From positions 38,484-102,483 of the forward strand of contig NZ_FOOR01000011.1 of the NCBI RefSeq assembly GCF_900113255.1: a stretch of 64,000 nucleotides of DNA, read 5' to 3'. The DNA is from Novosphingobium sp. CF614 (lineage in GTDB: Bacteria > Pseudomonadota > Alphaproteobacteria > Sphingomonadales > Sphingomonadaceae). Within the stretch, counting starts at the first letter, position 1. Every line of letters starts with the position of its first letter. This document shows, piece by piece, positions 43,901-54,384 of the stretch. The position numbers and the translations under genes were made by a program. The notes beneath the pieces are model-generated. The model did not search any database and was not told where the DNA came from. It was given only the letters and a program-made list of their open reading frames with translations.

Positions 43901-44638
43901 GTGAACGTCGAGCTGACCCTTCCCACGCGCAAGGATGAGGATTTCCGCTACTCGGACATCGATGCCCTGCGCACGGTCTGGCCGGTCCCGCGCGAGGAGA
44001 TCGAAGTCGTCGCGGGTCTTGTCGAATCGCGCCAGGTGATCGAGCTGGGAGAAGGCACGGTGGCGCGGCATCTCGATATCCGGCTGGGGAAGGGCGCGAA
44101 GCTGGACTTGCGCGTCCTGACGGCGGGTCCGGCCTATGGCCGCATCGCCATCGATGTGAGGCTTGCCGAAGGCGCGGGCTTCACGCTCGGCGCGGCGCAG
44201 ATCGCCACTGGTTCGGAGACGCTGGAGATCGTCACCGAAGTCACGCATGCCGCGCCCAACGCCACGTCGCGCCAGGTCGTGCGCACGGTGCTGGCCGGCC
44301 ATGCCACCGGAACTTATCTGGGCCGCGTGGCGGTGGCGCGCGGGAGCGACGGGACCGATGCCGAACAGTCGGTGCGTGCCATGCTGCTTGACCGCACGGC
44401 GACCGCCAATGCCCGGCCCGAGCTCGAAATCTATGCCGACGACGTCAAGGCGGCGCATGGCTGCGCGGTCGGCGAACTCGATGCCATGGGCCTGTTCTAC
44501 CTGATGTCGCGCGGGCTCACGCCGCCGCAGGCCAAGCGGCTGATGCTGCAGGCCTTCATCGCCGAGGCCTTCACCGGCGCGTCCGGCGAAGCGCAGCTTG
44601 GCCAAACGGCGCTGGCCCGGCTGGAGGCGATACTGTGA
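43901..44638 (+). CDS. sufD: Fe-S assembly protein SufD (short form)
   Basis: About 245 residues from GTG 43901, following AAGGA. It is much shorter than E. coli SufD (about 423), but the alphaproteobacterial short form is common: it begins TRKDEDFRYSDIDALRTVWPVP, corresponding to the start of the beta-helix, and ends GLTPPQAKRLMLQAFIAEAF. SufD partners with SufB and SufC in the cluster-assembly complex. The upstream in-frame extension (to 43787) lies in the repeat-like gap and looks non-coding. Confidence 0.88.
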   Translation: MNVELTLPTRKDEDFRYSDIDALRTVWPVPREEIEVVAGLVESRQVIELGEGTVARHLDIRLGKGAKLDLRVLTAGPAYGRIAIDVRLAEGAGFTLGAAQIATGSETLEIVTEVTHAAPNATSRQVVRTVLAGHATGTYLGRVAVARGSDGTDAEQSVRAMLLDRTATANARPELEIYADDVKAAHGCAVGELDAMGLFYLMSRGLTPPQAKRLMLQAFIAEAFTGASGEAQLGQTALARLEAIL

Positions 44639-45849
44639 GCACGGCTACTCTCACTCTGAAGGACGAGTTCCCCGGCCTCGCCGGCGGCTGGCATTACCTC
44701 GACACTGCCGCCACCGCGCAGAAGCCCCGCGCGGTGATCGACGCCACCGTCAATGCCATGGGCCGCGACTACGCCACCGTGCATCGCGGCGTCTACACGC
44801 GCTCCGCGACGATGACGCTCGCCTTCGAGGCGGCGCGGCGGCGCACGGCGGCGTTCCTGGGCGCGCGCGAGGACGAAGTGGTGTTCACGCGCGGCGCCAC
44901 CGAGGCGATCAACCTGGTGGCGAATACCTGGGGCGCGGAAAACCTTGAGGCGGGTGATCGCATCCTCCTCTCGACGCTGGAGCATCATTCCAACATCGTG
45001 CCCTGGCAATTGCTGCGCGAGCGCACCGGCGTGGCGATCGACGTCTGCCCGCTGACGGCGGACGGGCGGATCGATCTCGACGCGGCCAAGGCGATGCTCA
45101 CCCCGGCGCACAAGCTGGTCGCCTTCGCGCATGTCTCCAACGTGCTCGGCTCGGTGCTGGACGTCAGGCGCGCGGCGGACCTTGCCCATGCGGTGGGCGC
45201 GAAGCTGCTGGTGGACGGGTGCCAGGCAGCGCCGCGCATCGCGCTCGACATGGCGGCGCTCGATTGCGATTTCTACGTCTTTTCCGCGCACAAGCTCTAT
45301 GGGCCCACGGGCATCGGCGTGCTTTGGGCGCGCGAGGAGATTCTCGACGGGATGCCGCCCTGGCACGGCGGCGGCGCGATGATCGAGCGCGTCACTTTCG
45401 AAAGGACGACGTTCGCGCCGCCGCCGCAGCGTTTCGAAGCGGGCACGCCGATGATCGTCGAGGCGATCGGCATGGCGGCGGCGATGGACTGGCTCGGTGC
45501 CATCGGCCTCGACCGGGCCGAAAAGCATGAGCGCGATCTGGCCACCCGGCTGCGCGAGGAACTGCGCAAGCGCAACGACGTGACGCTGTTCGGCCCGGAG
45601 GATTCGGCCGGCATCGTCAGTTTCGCGCTTGACGGGGTTCATCCGCACGATCTCGGCACCATATTGGATGAAGAAGCCCCCGATGGAACGCGGGTCGCGA
45701 TCCGCGCCGGCCACCACTGCGCGCAGCCGCTGATGGACCACCTTGGCGTTCCCGCCACCGCGCGGGCCAGTTTCGGGCTCTACAATGATGAAAGCGATAT
45801 CGACGCGCTCCTGAAAGGGATCGAGCGCACCAGGAGAATCTTTGGATGA
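44635..45849 (+). CDS. sufS: cysteine desulfurase SufS
   Basis: 404 residues. A PLP-dependent class V enzyme that takes sulfur from cysteine for Fe-S assembly. PLP lysine is in FSAHKLYGPTGIGVLW, the active cysteine in RAGHHCAQPLMDHLGV (about residue 362). The catalytic cysteine and its flank follow the SufS (group II) pattern. GTG start overlaps the sufD stop by 4 nt. No sufE gene is adjacent, so its sulfur acceptor must be encoded elsewhere or be absent. Confidence 0.97.
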   Translation: MSTATLTLKDEFPGLAGGWHYLDTAATAQKPRAVIDATVNAMGRDYATVHRGVYTRSATMTLAFEAARRRTAAFLGAREDEVVFTRGATEAINLVANTWGAENLEAGDRILLSTLEHHSNIVPWQLLRERTGVAIDVCPLTADGRIDLDAAKAMLTPAHKLVAFAHVSNVLGSVLDVRRAADLAHAVGAKLLVDGCQAAPRIALDMAALDCDFYVFSAHKLYGPTGIGVLWAREEILDGMPPWHGGGAMIERVTFERTTFAPPPQRFEAGTPMIVEAIGMAAAMDWLGAIGLDRAEKHERDLATRLREELRKRNDVTLFGPEDSAGIVSFALDGVHPHDLGTILDEEAPDGTRVAIRAGHHCAQPLMDHLGVPATARASFGLYNDESDIDALLKGIERTRRIFG

Positions 45850-46340
45850 ACGACGAGAAGCCCACCTTCGCCGTCGAGCAGGTCGAATCGGCGCCGCCGC
45901 CGCAACGTGCGCGGGTCGAGGATGCGCCTGTCGAAATGGCTGTCGAAACGGTGACCGAAAAGCTGGAACGCAAGCGCGATTATCTCGAGGGCTTCCTGGC
46001 CGAGAAACCGCGGGATGCCGATCCCGCCGAGCCGGGCGGCGCGGTCTACGAGGGCGTGGTCGCCGCGCTCAAGGAAATTTTCGATCCGGAAATCCCGGTC
46101 AATATCTATGACCTCGGCCTGATCTATGGGGTGGATGTCTCGCCCGAGGCTTCGGTCGCGGTGACGATGACGTTGACCACGCCGCATTGCCCGGTCGCCG
46201 AATCGATGCCCGGTGAAGTCGAACTGCGCGTCTCGGCAGTGCCCGGCGTGCGCGACTGCGAGGTCAATCTCGTCTGGGATCCACCATGGGACATGGCCAA
46301 GATGTCCGACGAGGCGAAGCTGGAGCTGGGAATGCTGTGA
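45846..46340 (+). CDS. sufT: SufT-type (DUF59/MIP18) Fe-S assembly factor
   Basis: A 164-residue protein with a non-conserved acidic N-terminal stretch (about residues 1-65) and a DUF59 domain: LKEIFDPEIPVNIYDLGLIYGVDV, then MTLTTPHCPVAESM with the conserved cysteine. SufT helps mature Fe-S proteins, especially under high demand. It overlaps sufS by 4 nt and is followed by the GNAT gene with a 4-nt overlap. Confidence 0.9.
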   Translation: MNDEKPTFAVEQVESAPPPQRARVEDAPVEMAVETVTEKLERKRDYLEGFLAEKPRDADPAEPGGAVYEGVVAALKEIFDPEIPVNIYDLGLIYGVDVSPEASVAVTMTLTTPHCPVAESMPGEVELRVSAVPGVRDCEVNLVWDPPWDMAKMSDEAKLELGML

Positions 46341-46837
46341 GCGACGCCCTCGCCCTTGACCTGCGGATCGACGCGGTGGACTTCGCCGATCCGGCGGATG
46401 CCGCCGCGCTGGTTTTCGTGCTCGACGCCTACGCGCGCGATCCGATGGGCGGGGGCCGGCCGCTGGCTCCGGACGTGCGCGAGCGGCTTTGCCCGGTGCT
46501 GGCCGAATTCCCGGGCGCCTTCGCCTTCATCGCCCGGCTGGGCGGCGAGCCGGTGGGCGGGGCTACCTGTTTCACGGGCTTTTCGACTTTCGCGGCGCGG
46601 CCGCTCGTCAATATCCACGACGTCTCGGTGATCCCCGGCCAGCGCGGCAAGGGCATCGCCCGCGCGCTGTTCGCCGCGATCGAGGCGGAGGCGCGGGCGC
46701 GCGGCGCCTGCAAGGTCACGCTGGAAGTGCTGAGCGGCAACGAACGCGCCAAGGCGCTTTACGCCGCGCTCGGCTACGGAAACTATGCGCTCGATCCGCA
46801 GGCGGGGACGGCGCAATTCTGGGAAAAGAAGCTATGA
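46337..46837 (+). CDS. GNAT-family N-acetyltransferase in suf operon
   Basis: A 166-residue GNAT: the acetyl-CoA pyrophosphate-binding turn is VIPGQRGKGIARALFAAIEAEAR, followed by VLSGNERAKALYAALGYGNY. Its start GTG overlaps the sufT stop, and the sufA ATG overlaps its own stop (ATGA), so it is embedded in the operon. The substrate is unknown. Possible roles include acetylation of a SUF component or a nearby small molecule, but that is speculation. Confidence 0.88.
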   Translation: MSDALALDLRIDAVDFADPADAAALVFVLDAYARDPMGGGRPLAPDVRERLCPVLAEFPGAFAFIARLGGEPVGGATCFTGFSTFAARPLVNIHDVSVIPGQRGKGIARALFAAIEAEARARGACKVTLEVLSGNERAKALYAALGYGNYALDPQAGTAQFWEKKL

Positions 46838-47193
46838 CGACCACGACCAAGCCTCGCCAGCGTCCGGCCGCCGTCGTGCTGACGGCCGGCGCCGAAGCGC
46901 GCATCGCCAAGCTGATGGGCGATGCCCCCGAAGGCGCGATCGGCGTCAAGCTCTCCACCCCGCGCCGGGGCTGCTCGGGCCTGGCCTACTCGGTCGACTA
47001 CGTGACCGAGGAGGCCCGGTTCGACGAGAAGATCGAAACCCCCGGCGGCGTCTTCTATATCGACGGTGCCTCGGTGCTCTACCTTGTCGGCAGCACGATG
47101 GACTGGAAGGAAGACGATTTCACCGCCGGCTTCGTGTTCGACAACCCTAACGCGAAGGGCAGCTGCGGCTGCGGGGAGAGCTTTACGGTCTGA
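46834..47193 (+). CDS. sufA: A-type iron-sulfur carrier SufA
   Basis: A 119-residue HesB-family carrier: cluster cysteines are in RGCSGLAYSVDYV and the C-terminal SCGCGESFTV. SufA accepts a cluster from SufBCD and delivers it to apo-proteins. It closes the operon regulator-sufB-DUF559-sufC-sufD-sufS-sufT-GNAT-sufA. Compare the separate ErpA-like gene at 11233. Confidence 0.92.
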   Translation: MTTTTKPRQRPAAVVLTAGAEARIAKLMGDAPEGAIGVKLSTPRRGCSGLAYSVDYVTEEARFDEKIETPGGVFYIDGASVLYLVGSTMDWKEDDFTAGFVFDNPNAKGSCGCGESFTV

Positions 47194-47208
47194 GGGGCGC
47201 CGCCCGCC

Positions 47209-47646
47209 TCACTCCGCCAGCACCAGCTCCGCCTCGTGCGACTTGGGAAGCTGGGCGATCGCAGGCGGGGTCTGGCCTCCGTTGGGGCTGAGCCGGCCCT
47301 GGAGGCGGGCGCCCTGTTCGACGGTGAGCGTGTCGTAGGCCACGTCGCCCTCGATCCGGGCGGTCCTCAGGATCACCACTTCACGCGCCGCGATGGTGCC
47401 GTGCACGGCTCCGGCGATCCGCACCGTTTCGGCGCGGATGGCGCCGGTGATCTCGCTGCTTTCGCCCTGCACCAGCGCGCTGCAGGCGACGTCGCCTTCG
47501 ACGCGGCCGTCGATATGCAGATCTGCGCTCGCTTCGATATTGCCGGTAATCGCGGTATCTGAGCCGAGCATCGAGAAAGTCGAGGCGCCGGCGGGCCGGG
47601 CGCTCGCGGGAGCCTTGGCCATGTTACCGGATTTCTTGCTGAACAT
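47209..47646 (-). CDS. bactofilin-like cytoskeletal protein
   Basis: 145 residues. A central bactofilin beta-helix runs from SMLGSDTAITGNIEASADLHIDGRVEGDV to DTLTVEQGARLQGRLS, with flexible ends. Bactofilins polymerise without nucleotide and position cell-wall enzymes. The start at 47646 overlaps the preceding M23 peptidase by 23 nt, a known bacM-peptidase partnership, here with the peptidase upstream on the minus strand. Confidence 0.9.
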   Translation of the reverse strand: MFSKKSGNMAKAPASARPAGASTFSMLGSDTAITGNIEASADLHIDGRVEGDVACSALVQGESSEITGAIRAETVRIAGAVHGTIAAREVVILRTARIEGDVAYDTLTVEQGARLQGRLSPNGGQTPPAIAQLPKSHEAELVLAE

Positions 47647-48760
47647 TGCGGGCTGCCTCGAGGAAGGGGCGCGGATTGACCGGGCGGTCGTAGATGCGGA
47701 CTTCGAAGTGCAGGTGCGGGCCGGTCGAGCGGCCGGTGCTGCCCATCGCGCCGATCACCGTGCCGGCGCCCACTTCCTTGCCCACGTATGACCGGAAGCC
47801 TGAAAGATGGGCATAGCGGGTCATCAACCCGTTCCCGTGGCTGATCTCTATGCAGTTGCCGTAGCCCTGGCGCTGGCCGACGAAGCTGACCATGCCTTTG
47901 GCGGCGGCATAGATCGGCGAGCCGAGCGGGCCGGGAAAGTCGAGACCGGCATGGAACGCGGCGCCGCCGGTGAACGGGTCCGCGCGAAAGCCGTAGCTGG
48001 ACGAGACATAGGCGACATGCGCGGGGCTCACCTGCGGGATCGATGCAAGCCCGTTCTCCAGCGCGCCCATGCGGGCAAGGCTGGCGCCCATCCGCTGGAA
48101 GCGCGGATCAAGCGTGCCATCGGCCGAAGTGGCGAGGATCATCAGCGGACCACCCTCGGCCCGGCTCGAGCCGGCGATCATCGCGTTGGGATTGAGGCCC
48201 AGCCGGCGGATCGCCGCGCTGGCGGCGGCGGCGCGGCGGTCGGCGTACCGAGTCAGGCGTTCGGCGAATGCGAGCTGTTCGGCTTCGATCCGGGCCAGGC
48301 CGCGTGCCTCGGGAACCACAGCGCTGACCTTCTTGACGGTTTCGGCGGCTTCGCCGGCGCTGTCGGAGACGGTTTCTCCGGCCTGCTTGTCGTCGGGCAG
48401 ATCGCCGATATGGGCTTCCACCATCTGCTCGATGAAGTGCTGGCGGCGGGCGAGGTCGGCGGCGGTGTTGTCGATGTTGTCGCGATAGGCCTCGACACGG
48501 CTTTCGGCACTGGTGACGGCGGCCTCGCGGTGAAGCAGGGCGGCATATTCGCTGCTGGCCGATAGGCGGGTCACGGCGATGGTACCCATCGTGCCGAGCC
48601 AGGCCACCAGGAGAGCGGCCACGACGCTTGTCGCCGCGATCTGCAGGCGCGACGAGATACGGATAAAACGAACCTGTCCCTGCGACCGCATGATGAACTC
48701 GCGGTCGGGAAACGCGGCCTTGAGGCGTGAGAGGAACGCCCCCGCAGATGTGGATTTCAA
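47624..48760 (-). CDS. M23-family metallopeptidase (LytM domain)
   Basis: A 378-residue membrane-anchored cell-wall endopeptidase. An N-terminal segment with one membrane helix (about residues 42-62) precedes a coiled coil (about 80-190) and an intact LytM domain. The zinc ligands are in FHAGLDFPG, RYAHLSG and PHLHFEVRIYDRPVNP. It starts from a TTG at 48760; an internal ATG at 48691 lies after a conserved-looking stretch and is less likely. Coupled to bactofilin, it probably shapes the envelope locally. Confidence 0.86.
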   Translation of the reverse strand: MKSTSAGAFLSRLKAAFPDREFIMRSQGQVRFIRISSRLQIAATSVVAALLVAWLGTMGTIAVTRLSASSEYAALLHREAAVTSAESRVEAYRDNIDNTAADLARRQHFIEQMVEAHIGDLPDDKQAGETVSDSAGEAAETVKKVSAVVPEARGLARIEAEQLAFAERLTRYADRRAAAASAAIRRLGLNPNAMIAGSSRAEGGPLMILATSADGTLDPRFQRMGASLARMGALENGLASIPQVSPAHVAYVSSSYGFRADPFTGGAAFHAGLDFPGPLGSPIYAAAKGMVSFVGQRQGYGNCIEISHGNGLMTRYAHLSGFRSYVGKEVGAGTVIGAMGSTGRSTGPHLHFEVRIYDRPVNPRPFLEAARNVQQEIR

Positions 48761-49013
48761 AACGACCCCGCTTGAAATTTGCTATCTCAGTCCCGGGACG
48801 GCTGGCTAGCAAGGGAGGGCCGCAAAGGCGAATCGGCCTGGCCCGGTCCTTTGCTGAATCCGGATGAAGCGAACAAAAGGCGCGACGAGTTGAGGGAACT
48901 ATGCTTATTTGCAGTTAACGCATCGGACCCTCGGCAGGCAAAAAGCCGTGCCCGTCGCGGCCGGGCCATGCGGGATCGGTGACAATCGCGCGCTGGAGTG
49001 CTAGGCGGCGGCG
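48761..49013. other. intergenic region between M23 peptidase and proA
   Basis: 253 bp between divergently oriented genes. It must hold promoters for both. GC is typical and only 48902-48920 is AT-rich. A TTAA at 48917 gives a weak CtrA-like half-site. No terminator or RNA gene is visible. Confidence 0.5.
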
Positions 49014-50312
49014 ATGAACGTGCAGACTACTCCCGCCGATATGCCCGCCGATATGGTTGCCGAATCGCCTGAAGCATTGGTTGCGCGCCTCGCCCGCGAT
49101 GGCCGCGCGGCACAGCGGGTGCTCGCGCGGCTGAGCGATGCGCAAAAGGCCGAGGCGCTGCGTGCCGCCGCCGCCGCGCTGCGCCTCGCGCAGCCGGCGA
49201 TCCTCGAAGCCAATGCGCGCGACCTTGCGGCCGGCGAGGCAAAGGGCCTGAGCGGCGCCATGCTGGACCGCCTGCGACTCGATGCCACGCGCCTGGCGGG
49301 CGTTGCCGACGCGGTGGAGCAGGTCGCCGCCCTGCCGGATCCGGTCGGGCAGGTTATCGAAGCGACCGAACGGCCCAATGGCCTGAAACTCAGCCGGGTG
49401 CGCATCCCGATCGGCCTGATCGGGATCATCTATGAAAGCCGCCCCAATGTTACCGCCGATGCCGCTGCGCTGTGCCTGCGTTCGGGCAACGCGGTGCTGC
49501 TGCGCGGAGGCAGCGAGGCGTTGCATTCGAACGGGGCGATTCGCGCGGCCCTGGCCGAAGGGCTGGAAAACGTCGGCCTCCCCGCCGCCGCGATCCAACT
49601 GGTGCCCACGCAGGACCGCGCGGTGGTCGGAGCCATGCTGACCGCGGCGGGGCTCATCGATATGATCGTGCCCCGCGGCGGCAAGAGCCTGGTTGCGCGT
49701 GTGCAGGCCGACGCCCGGGTGCCGGTGCTCGCGCATCTTGACGGCATCTGTCACACATATGTGCACGCCGCCGCCGATCCGGAGATGGCGCGCAAGGTAA
49801 CGCTTAACGCCAAGATGCGCCGTACCGGCATTTGCGGGGCGATGGAGACGCTGCTGCTCGACACGCAGTTCCCGGAAAGCGCCTCGGTGGTCGCGGGACT
49901 GCTCGATGCCGGCTGCGAGCTGCGCGGCGATGCCCGCGCGCAGGCGCTCGACCCCCGCGTGCTGCCCGCCAGCGAGGAGGATTGGGATACCGAGTATCTC
50001 GACGCCGTGCTCTCGGTGGCGGTGGTGGATGGGCTCGACGCGGCGCTCGAACACATCGCCGCGCATTCCTCGCACCACACCGACGCGATCGTTACCGGCG
50101 ACGAAGCGGCGGCCGAGCGTTTCCTTGTCGAAGTCGATAGCGCCATCGTCATGGTCAATGCCTCCAGCCAGTTCGCCGATGGCGGGGAATTCGGCCTCGG
50201 TGCCGAGATCGGGATCGCCACCGGCCGTCTTCATGCTCGCGGGCCGGTCGCGCTGGAGGGGCTGACCACGTACAAATGGCAGGTGCGCGGCAGCGGGCAG
50301 GCGCGTCCCTGA
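49014..50312 (+). CDS. proA: glutamate-5-semialdehyde dehydrogenase
   Basis: 432 residues. It reduces gamma-glutamyl phosphate to glutamate-5-semialdehyde in proline synthesis. Motifs: IPIGLIGIIYESRPNVTADAAALCLRSGNAVLLRGGSEA, the catalytic cysteine in RRTGICGAMETLL, and the end GPVALEGLTTYKW. It begins a proA-nadD-rsfS-rlmH run. The N-terminal 18 residues (MNVQTTPADMPADMVAES) include further ATGs. Confidence 0.96.
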   Translation: MNVQTTPADMPADMVAESPEALVARLARDGRAAQRVLARLSDAQKAEALRAAAAALRLAQPAILEANARDLAAGEAKGLSGAMLDRLRLDATRLAGVADAVEQVAALPDPVGQVIEATERPNGLKLSRVRIPIGLIGIIYESRPNVTADAAALCLRSGNAVLLRGGSEALHSNGAIRAALAEGLENVGLPAAAIQLVPTQDRAVVGAMLTAAGLIDMIVPRGGKSLVARVQADARVPVLAHLDGICHTYVHAAADPEMARKVTLNAKMRRTGICGAMETLLLDTQFPESASVVAGLLDAGCELRGDARAQALDPRVLPASEEDWDTEYLDAVLSVAVVDGLDAALEHIAAHSSHHTDAIVTGDEAAAERFLVEVDSAIVMVNASSQFADGGEFGLGAEIGIATGRLHARGPVALEGLTTYKWQVRGSGQARP

Positions 50313-50317
50313 ACGGG

Positions 50318-50980
50318 ATGGCCGTGCGCAAGCGTCGCGGCCCGGCCACCGGGCTGCTGGGCGGCAGCTTCAATCCGGCGCATGGCGGGCATCGGCGCAT
50401 CACCCTGTTCGCGATGAAGGCGCTTGCGCTCGACGAGGCGTGGTGGCTGGTTTCGCCGGGCAATCCGCTCAAGCCCGCCGCCGGCATGGCGCCGCTGGCC
50501 ACGCGCGTCGCCTCGGCGCGCAGGCAGGCGCGGCGTGCGCCTATTCGCGTCACCGCGATCGAGCGCGAACTGGGCACGCGCTTTACCGTCGATACCCTGC
50601 GCGCGCTGCTGCTGCGCTATCCCCGGCGGCGCTTCGTATGGCTGATGGGAACGGACAATCTTGCGCAGTTCCACAAGTGGAAACACTGGCGCGACATTGC
50701 GAAATTGATGCCGATTGCGGTGATCGCGCGTCCAGGGTATGATGCTGCTGCCCTCGCGAGCCCCGCGATGGCCTGCTTGGGGCGAATCCGGAGGCCCCGA
50801 TCCAGTCTGGTCCATCCGGAAAGGTGGAGCGCACCCGCGCTAGTGACATTGCGATTCGATCCCGACACGCGGTCGGCAACGGCATTGCGCCGCGCCGATC
50901 CGGACTGGGCCCGGAAGTCTCCTACCGGACTTTCGCGCGACGCCGTCACGCACCGCCCCATCCCCGGAACGGCAGCGTGA
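50318..50980 (+). CDS. nadD: nicotinate-nucleotide adenylyltransferase
   Basis: About 220 residues. It transfers AMP from ATP to nicotinate mononucleotide in NAD synthesis. The nucleotidyltransferase HxGH motif is GGSFNPAHGGHRRI and the second region FVWLMGTDNLAQFHKW. The C-terminal 55 residues are basic and unusual in sequence for NadD, so the end may be less conserved. ATG 50318 follows proA by 5 nt. Confidence 0.88.
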   Translation: MAVRKRRGPATGLLGGSFNPAHGGHRRITLFAMKALALDEAWWLVSPGNPLKPAAGMAPLATRVASARRQARRAPIRVTAIERELGTRFTVDTLRALLLRYPRRRFVWLMGTDNLAQFHKWKHWRDIAKLMPIAVIARPGYDAAALASPAMACLGRIRRPRSSLVHPERWSAPALVTLRFDPDTRSATALRRADPDWARKSPTGLSRDAVTHRPIPGTAA

Positions 50981-51093
50981 ACGGCCCAGCGGCCCTTCTT
51001 TTGCCCATCCGGCATACCCAGCACACGATCGAGCACGGGACGATGGTTTCCATCCTGCCCGGACGATCCCTGAAAGGAGCAGTACCCAACTAG

Positions 51094-51492
51094 ATGCCAC
51101 AGGCACACCTACAGCCGGTTTCGACCGGCATCACGCCCCCGGCGATGGTCGAAAGCGACGATCCGCTGTTGGCCCTTGTCCTGCAGTCCCTTGACGACGA
51201 TCAGGCGCAGGAACTCGTGACCATCGACCTCGAAGGCAAATCCAGCATTGCGGACTATATGGTGATCGCGTCGGGCCGTTCGACCCGGCAGGTTGCCGCG
51301 ATGGCGCAGAAACTCGGCGAGCGGCTCAAACACGGCGGCTTCGGCAATCCCCGCATAGAGGGTCTGCCGGCGGCCGACTGGGTGCTGGTCGATGCGGGCG
51401 GCGTTGTCGTCCATCTCTTCCGCCCGGAAGTGCGCAGCTTCTACAACCTCGAGAGGATGTGGGGCTTCGACGGACCGTCCGGTGCGGCCTGA
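51094..51492 (+). CDS. rsfS: ribosomal silencing factor RsfS
   Basis: 132 residues. It binds L14 of the large subunit and blocks 30S joining under starvation. The family pattern VTIDLEGKSSIADYMVIASGRSTRQVAAMAQKL is clear, with the C-terminal GLPAADWVLVDAGGVVVHLFRPEVRSFYNLERMW. It lies 113 nt after nadD and ahead of rlmH, the usual alphaproteobacterial order. Confidence 0.94.
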   Translation: MPQAHLQPVSTGITPPAMVESDDPLLALVLQSLDDDQAQELVTIDLEGKSSIADYMVIASGRSTRQVAAMAQKLGERLKHGGFGNPRIEGLPAADWVLVDAGGVVVHLFRPEVRSFYNLERMWGFDGPSGAA

Positions 51493-51581
51493 CCGAGAGG
51501 AATAGCCCGGCCGCGAAGGGGCCGGGTCAATAGAGAGGATCAAGCGCGGATCGGCGCCGTGGTGCCGTGCATGCCAAGGCC

Positions 51582-52007
51582 ATGCTTCTACACGTCATCG
51601 CCAGGGGCAAGATCGCCCGCTCGCCCGAGGCCGAGTTGCTGGAGCGCTATGCCCGGCGCATCACCTGGCCGTTCAGGCACAGCGAGCTTCCCGACGTGGG
51701 CGGCAAGATACCGCCCCCGTCCCAGACGCCCAGCCGCGACGTGCTGCTCGACGAACGCGGCAAGGCGATGTCGAGCGAGGAATTCGCCGCCCTCCTCGGC
51801 CGCTGGCGCGATGAAGGCGTGCGCGAATGCCGGTTCCTGATCGGCGCTGCCGACGGCCACGGCGACGAAGCCCGCGCCCGGGCCGATCACCTCTTGTGTA
51901 TGGGCCGGATGACCTGGCCCCACCTGATGGCAAGGGCGATGCTGGCCGAGCAGCTATGGCGCGCGACGGCGATCCTGGCGGGACATCCCTATCACCGGTC
52001 GGGCTGA
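51582..52007 (+). CDS. rlmH: 23S rRNA pseudouridine-1915 N3-methyltransferase
   Basis: 141 residues from ATG 51582 (a GTG at 51567 gives five more residues). SPOUT-fold methyltransferase: MLLHVIARGKIARSPEAELLERY is the family opening and FLIGAADGHGDEARARADHLLCMGRMTWPHLMAR the SAM-binding knot. It methylates pseudouridine 1915 of 23S rRNA. In many alphaproteobacteria envC and ctpA follow directly; here a cysQ-sucC-etfBA-CNNM-OmpA block lies between. Confidence 0.92.
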   Translation: MLLHVIARGKIARSPEAELLERYARRITWPFRHSELPDVGGKIPPPSQTPSRDVLLDERGKAMSSEEFAALLGRWRDEGVRECRFLIGAADGHGDEARARADHLLCMGRMTWPHLMARAMLAEQLWRATAILAGHPYHRSG

Positions 52008-52057
52008 GCAGGTGAGCGACCCGGCGCGTGCGCCGCGCGTCCACGCCGCTTTGCCCG

Positions 52058-52852
52058 TCACGCGGAGAATTTGCGCGCCCGGTCGGCGAGGCGCTCCACC
52101 GCGTCGCCGTGGATGGCGTAGGATGTGACCAGCACGCCGAAAGCACGCGGGTCGTGCTTGTTGTAGTTGAGCGGCTGGCCGAAGGCGTCGGTGACGACGG
52201 CGCCGGCTTCGCGGGCGATCAGTCCGGCGGCGGCGATATCCCATTCGTAGCCCCAGCGCAGGGTGGCCAGCAGGTCCGCCTCGTCGGCGGCGACCATCGC
52301 CATGCGCAGCGCGATCGAATTGGGCTGGTCGACTGTTTGCAGGTCGATATCCTCGGGCGCGAGCTTGCGGGCCGGCACCCGTGCACCGGCGAGCGACTGG
52401 CGGCGGCTGGCGGCCAGCCGCGTGCCGTTGCGCCAGGATCCTTTGCCGGCCTCGCCGAACCAGAATTCGCCCTGTTCGTCGCGCCGCCGTGCCGGGGCAT
52501 AGAGATGGCCGAACAATGGCCGGCCATTGTTGACCAGCGCCACCGATACCGCCCAGCCATCGCGCCCGCGAATGAAATCGCGGGTTCCGTCGATCGGGTC
52601 GACCAGCCAGACGAGCGAATCGCCGAGCCGCTCGGGCGCGTCGGTGGTTTCCTCTGAAAGCCAGCCGGCGGCGGGCAGCAGCGCGCGCAGTTCGTGCCTG
52701 AGGAAGGAATCCACTTCCAGGTCGATCGCACAGACCGGATTGCCCGGCGACTTCTCCCAGTGGTCGAGCACATGGCCGTCGCCCGGCCAGCCGGCCAGCG
52801 CGATGCGCCCGGCTTCGCGGACGATGGCTTCGAGTCTGTGGCGATCGATCAT
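52058..52852 (-). CDS. cysQ: 3'(2'),5'-bisphosphate nucleotidase CysQ
   Basis: A 264-residue inositol-monophosphatase-superfamily enzyme. The metal-binding motif is WLVDPIDGTRDFIRG, and WDIAAAGLIAREAGAVVTD is the C-terminal signature. CysQ degrades 3'-phosphoadenosine 5'-phosphate from sulfate assimilation. Assignment as CysQ over inositol monophosphatase rests on the SEETTD and family context, so moderate. It is divergent from sucC. Confidence 0.82.
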   Translation of the reverse strand: MIDRHRLEAIVREAGRIALAGWPGDGHVLDHWEKSPGNPVCAIDLEVDSFLRHELRALLPAAGWLSEETTDAPERLGDSLVWLVDPIDGTRDFIRGRDGWAVSVALVNNGRPLFGHLYAPARRRDEQGEFWFGEAGKGSWRNGTRLAASRRQSLAGARVPARKLAPEDIDLQTVDQPNSIALRMAMVAADEADLLATLRWGYEWDIAAAGLIAREAGAVVTDAFGQPLNYNKHDPRAFGVLVTSYAIHGDAVERLADRARKFSA

Positions 52853-52998
52853 TCGGGAAATCTTCTTTCGGGCCGTGGCGATGAAATCGCGCGGGGAACG
52901 GGACTTTTCAAGCGCGCGGCGATGTGCTTATGCGGCGCTGCAAAAAACGCCGGCTCCCCGCGCCTTTCTACGAAACTCCAGCAGAAAGCGATTCAGCG

Positions 52999-54198
<1,200 letters not shown>

Positions 54199-54355
54199 TC
54201 GCCGCGCCCCGGCGCCGCGCGGCGAGATCGTTACCGCGGCGGGGATCACACCGGTCTCCGCCGCGCGCATTTCACGCCGGCGCCGTGCCCTGGATTGCCT
54301 TCTAGGCCCATGTCAATTGCACCGTGACATCGGCGCGATCCGACGGCACGAAGGC

Positions 54356-54384
54356 TTGACGCCGGGCGCGCGGGGCGCAATAGC
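54356..54384 (+). promoter_or_regulatory. possible etfB promoter
   Basis: TTGACG (54356-54361) is followed after 17 bp by the poor hexamer AATAGC (54379-54384), about 67 bp ahead of the etfB ATG. The 252-bp sucC-etfB gap suggests a separate promoter. No T-run terminator closes sucC. Confidence 0.3.
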
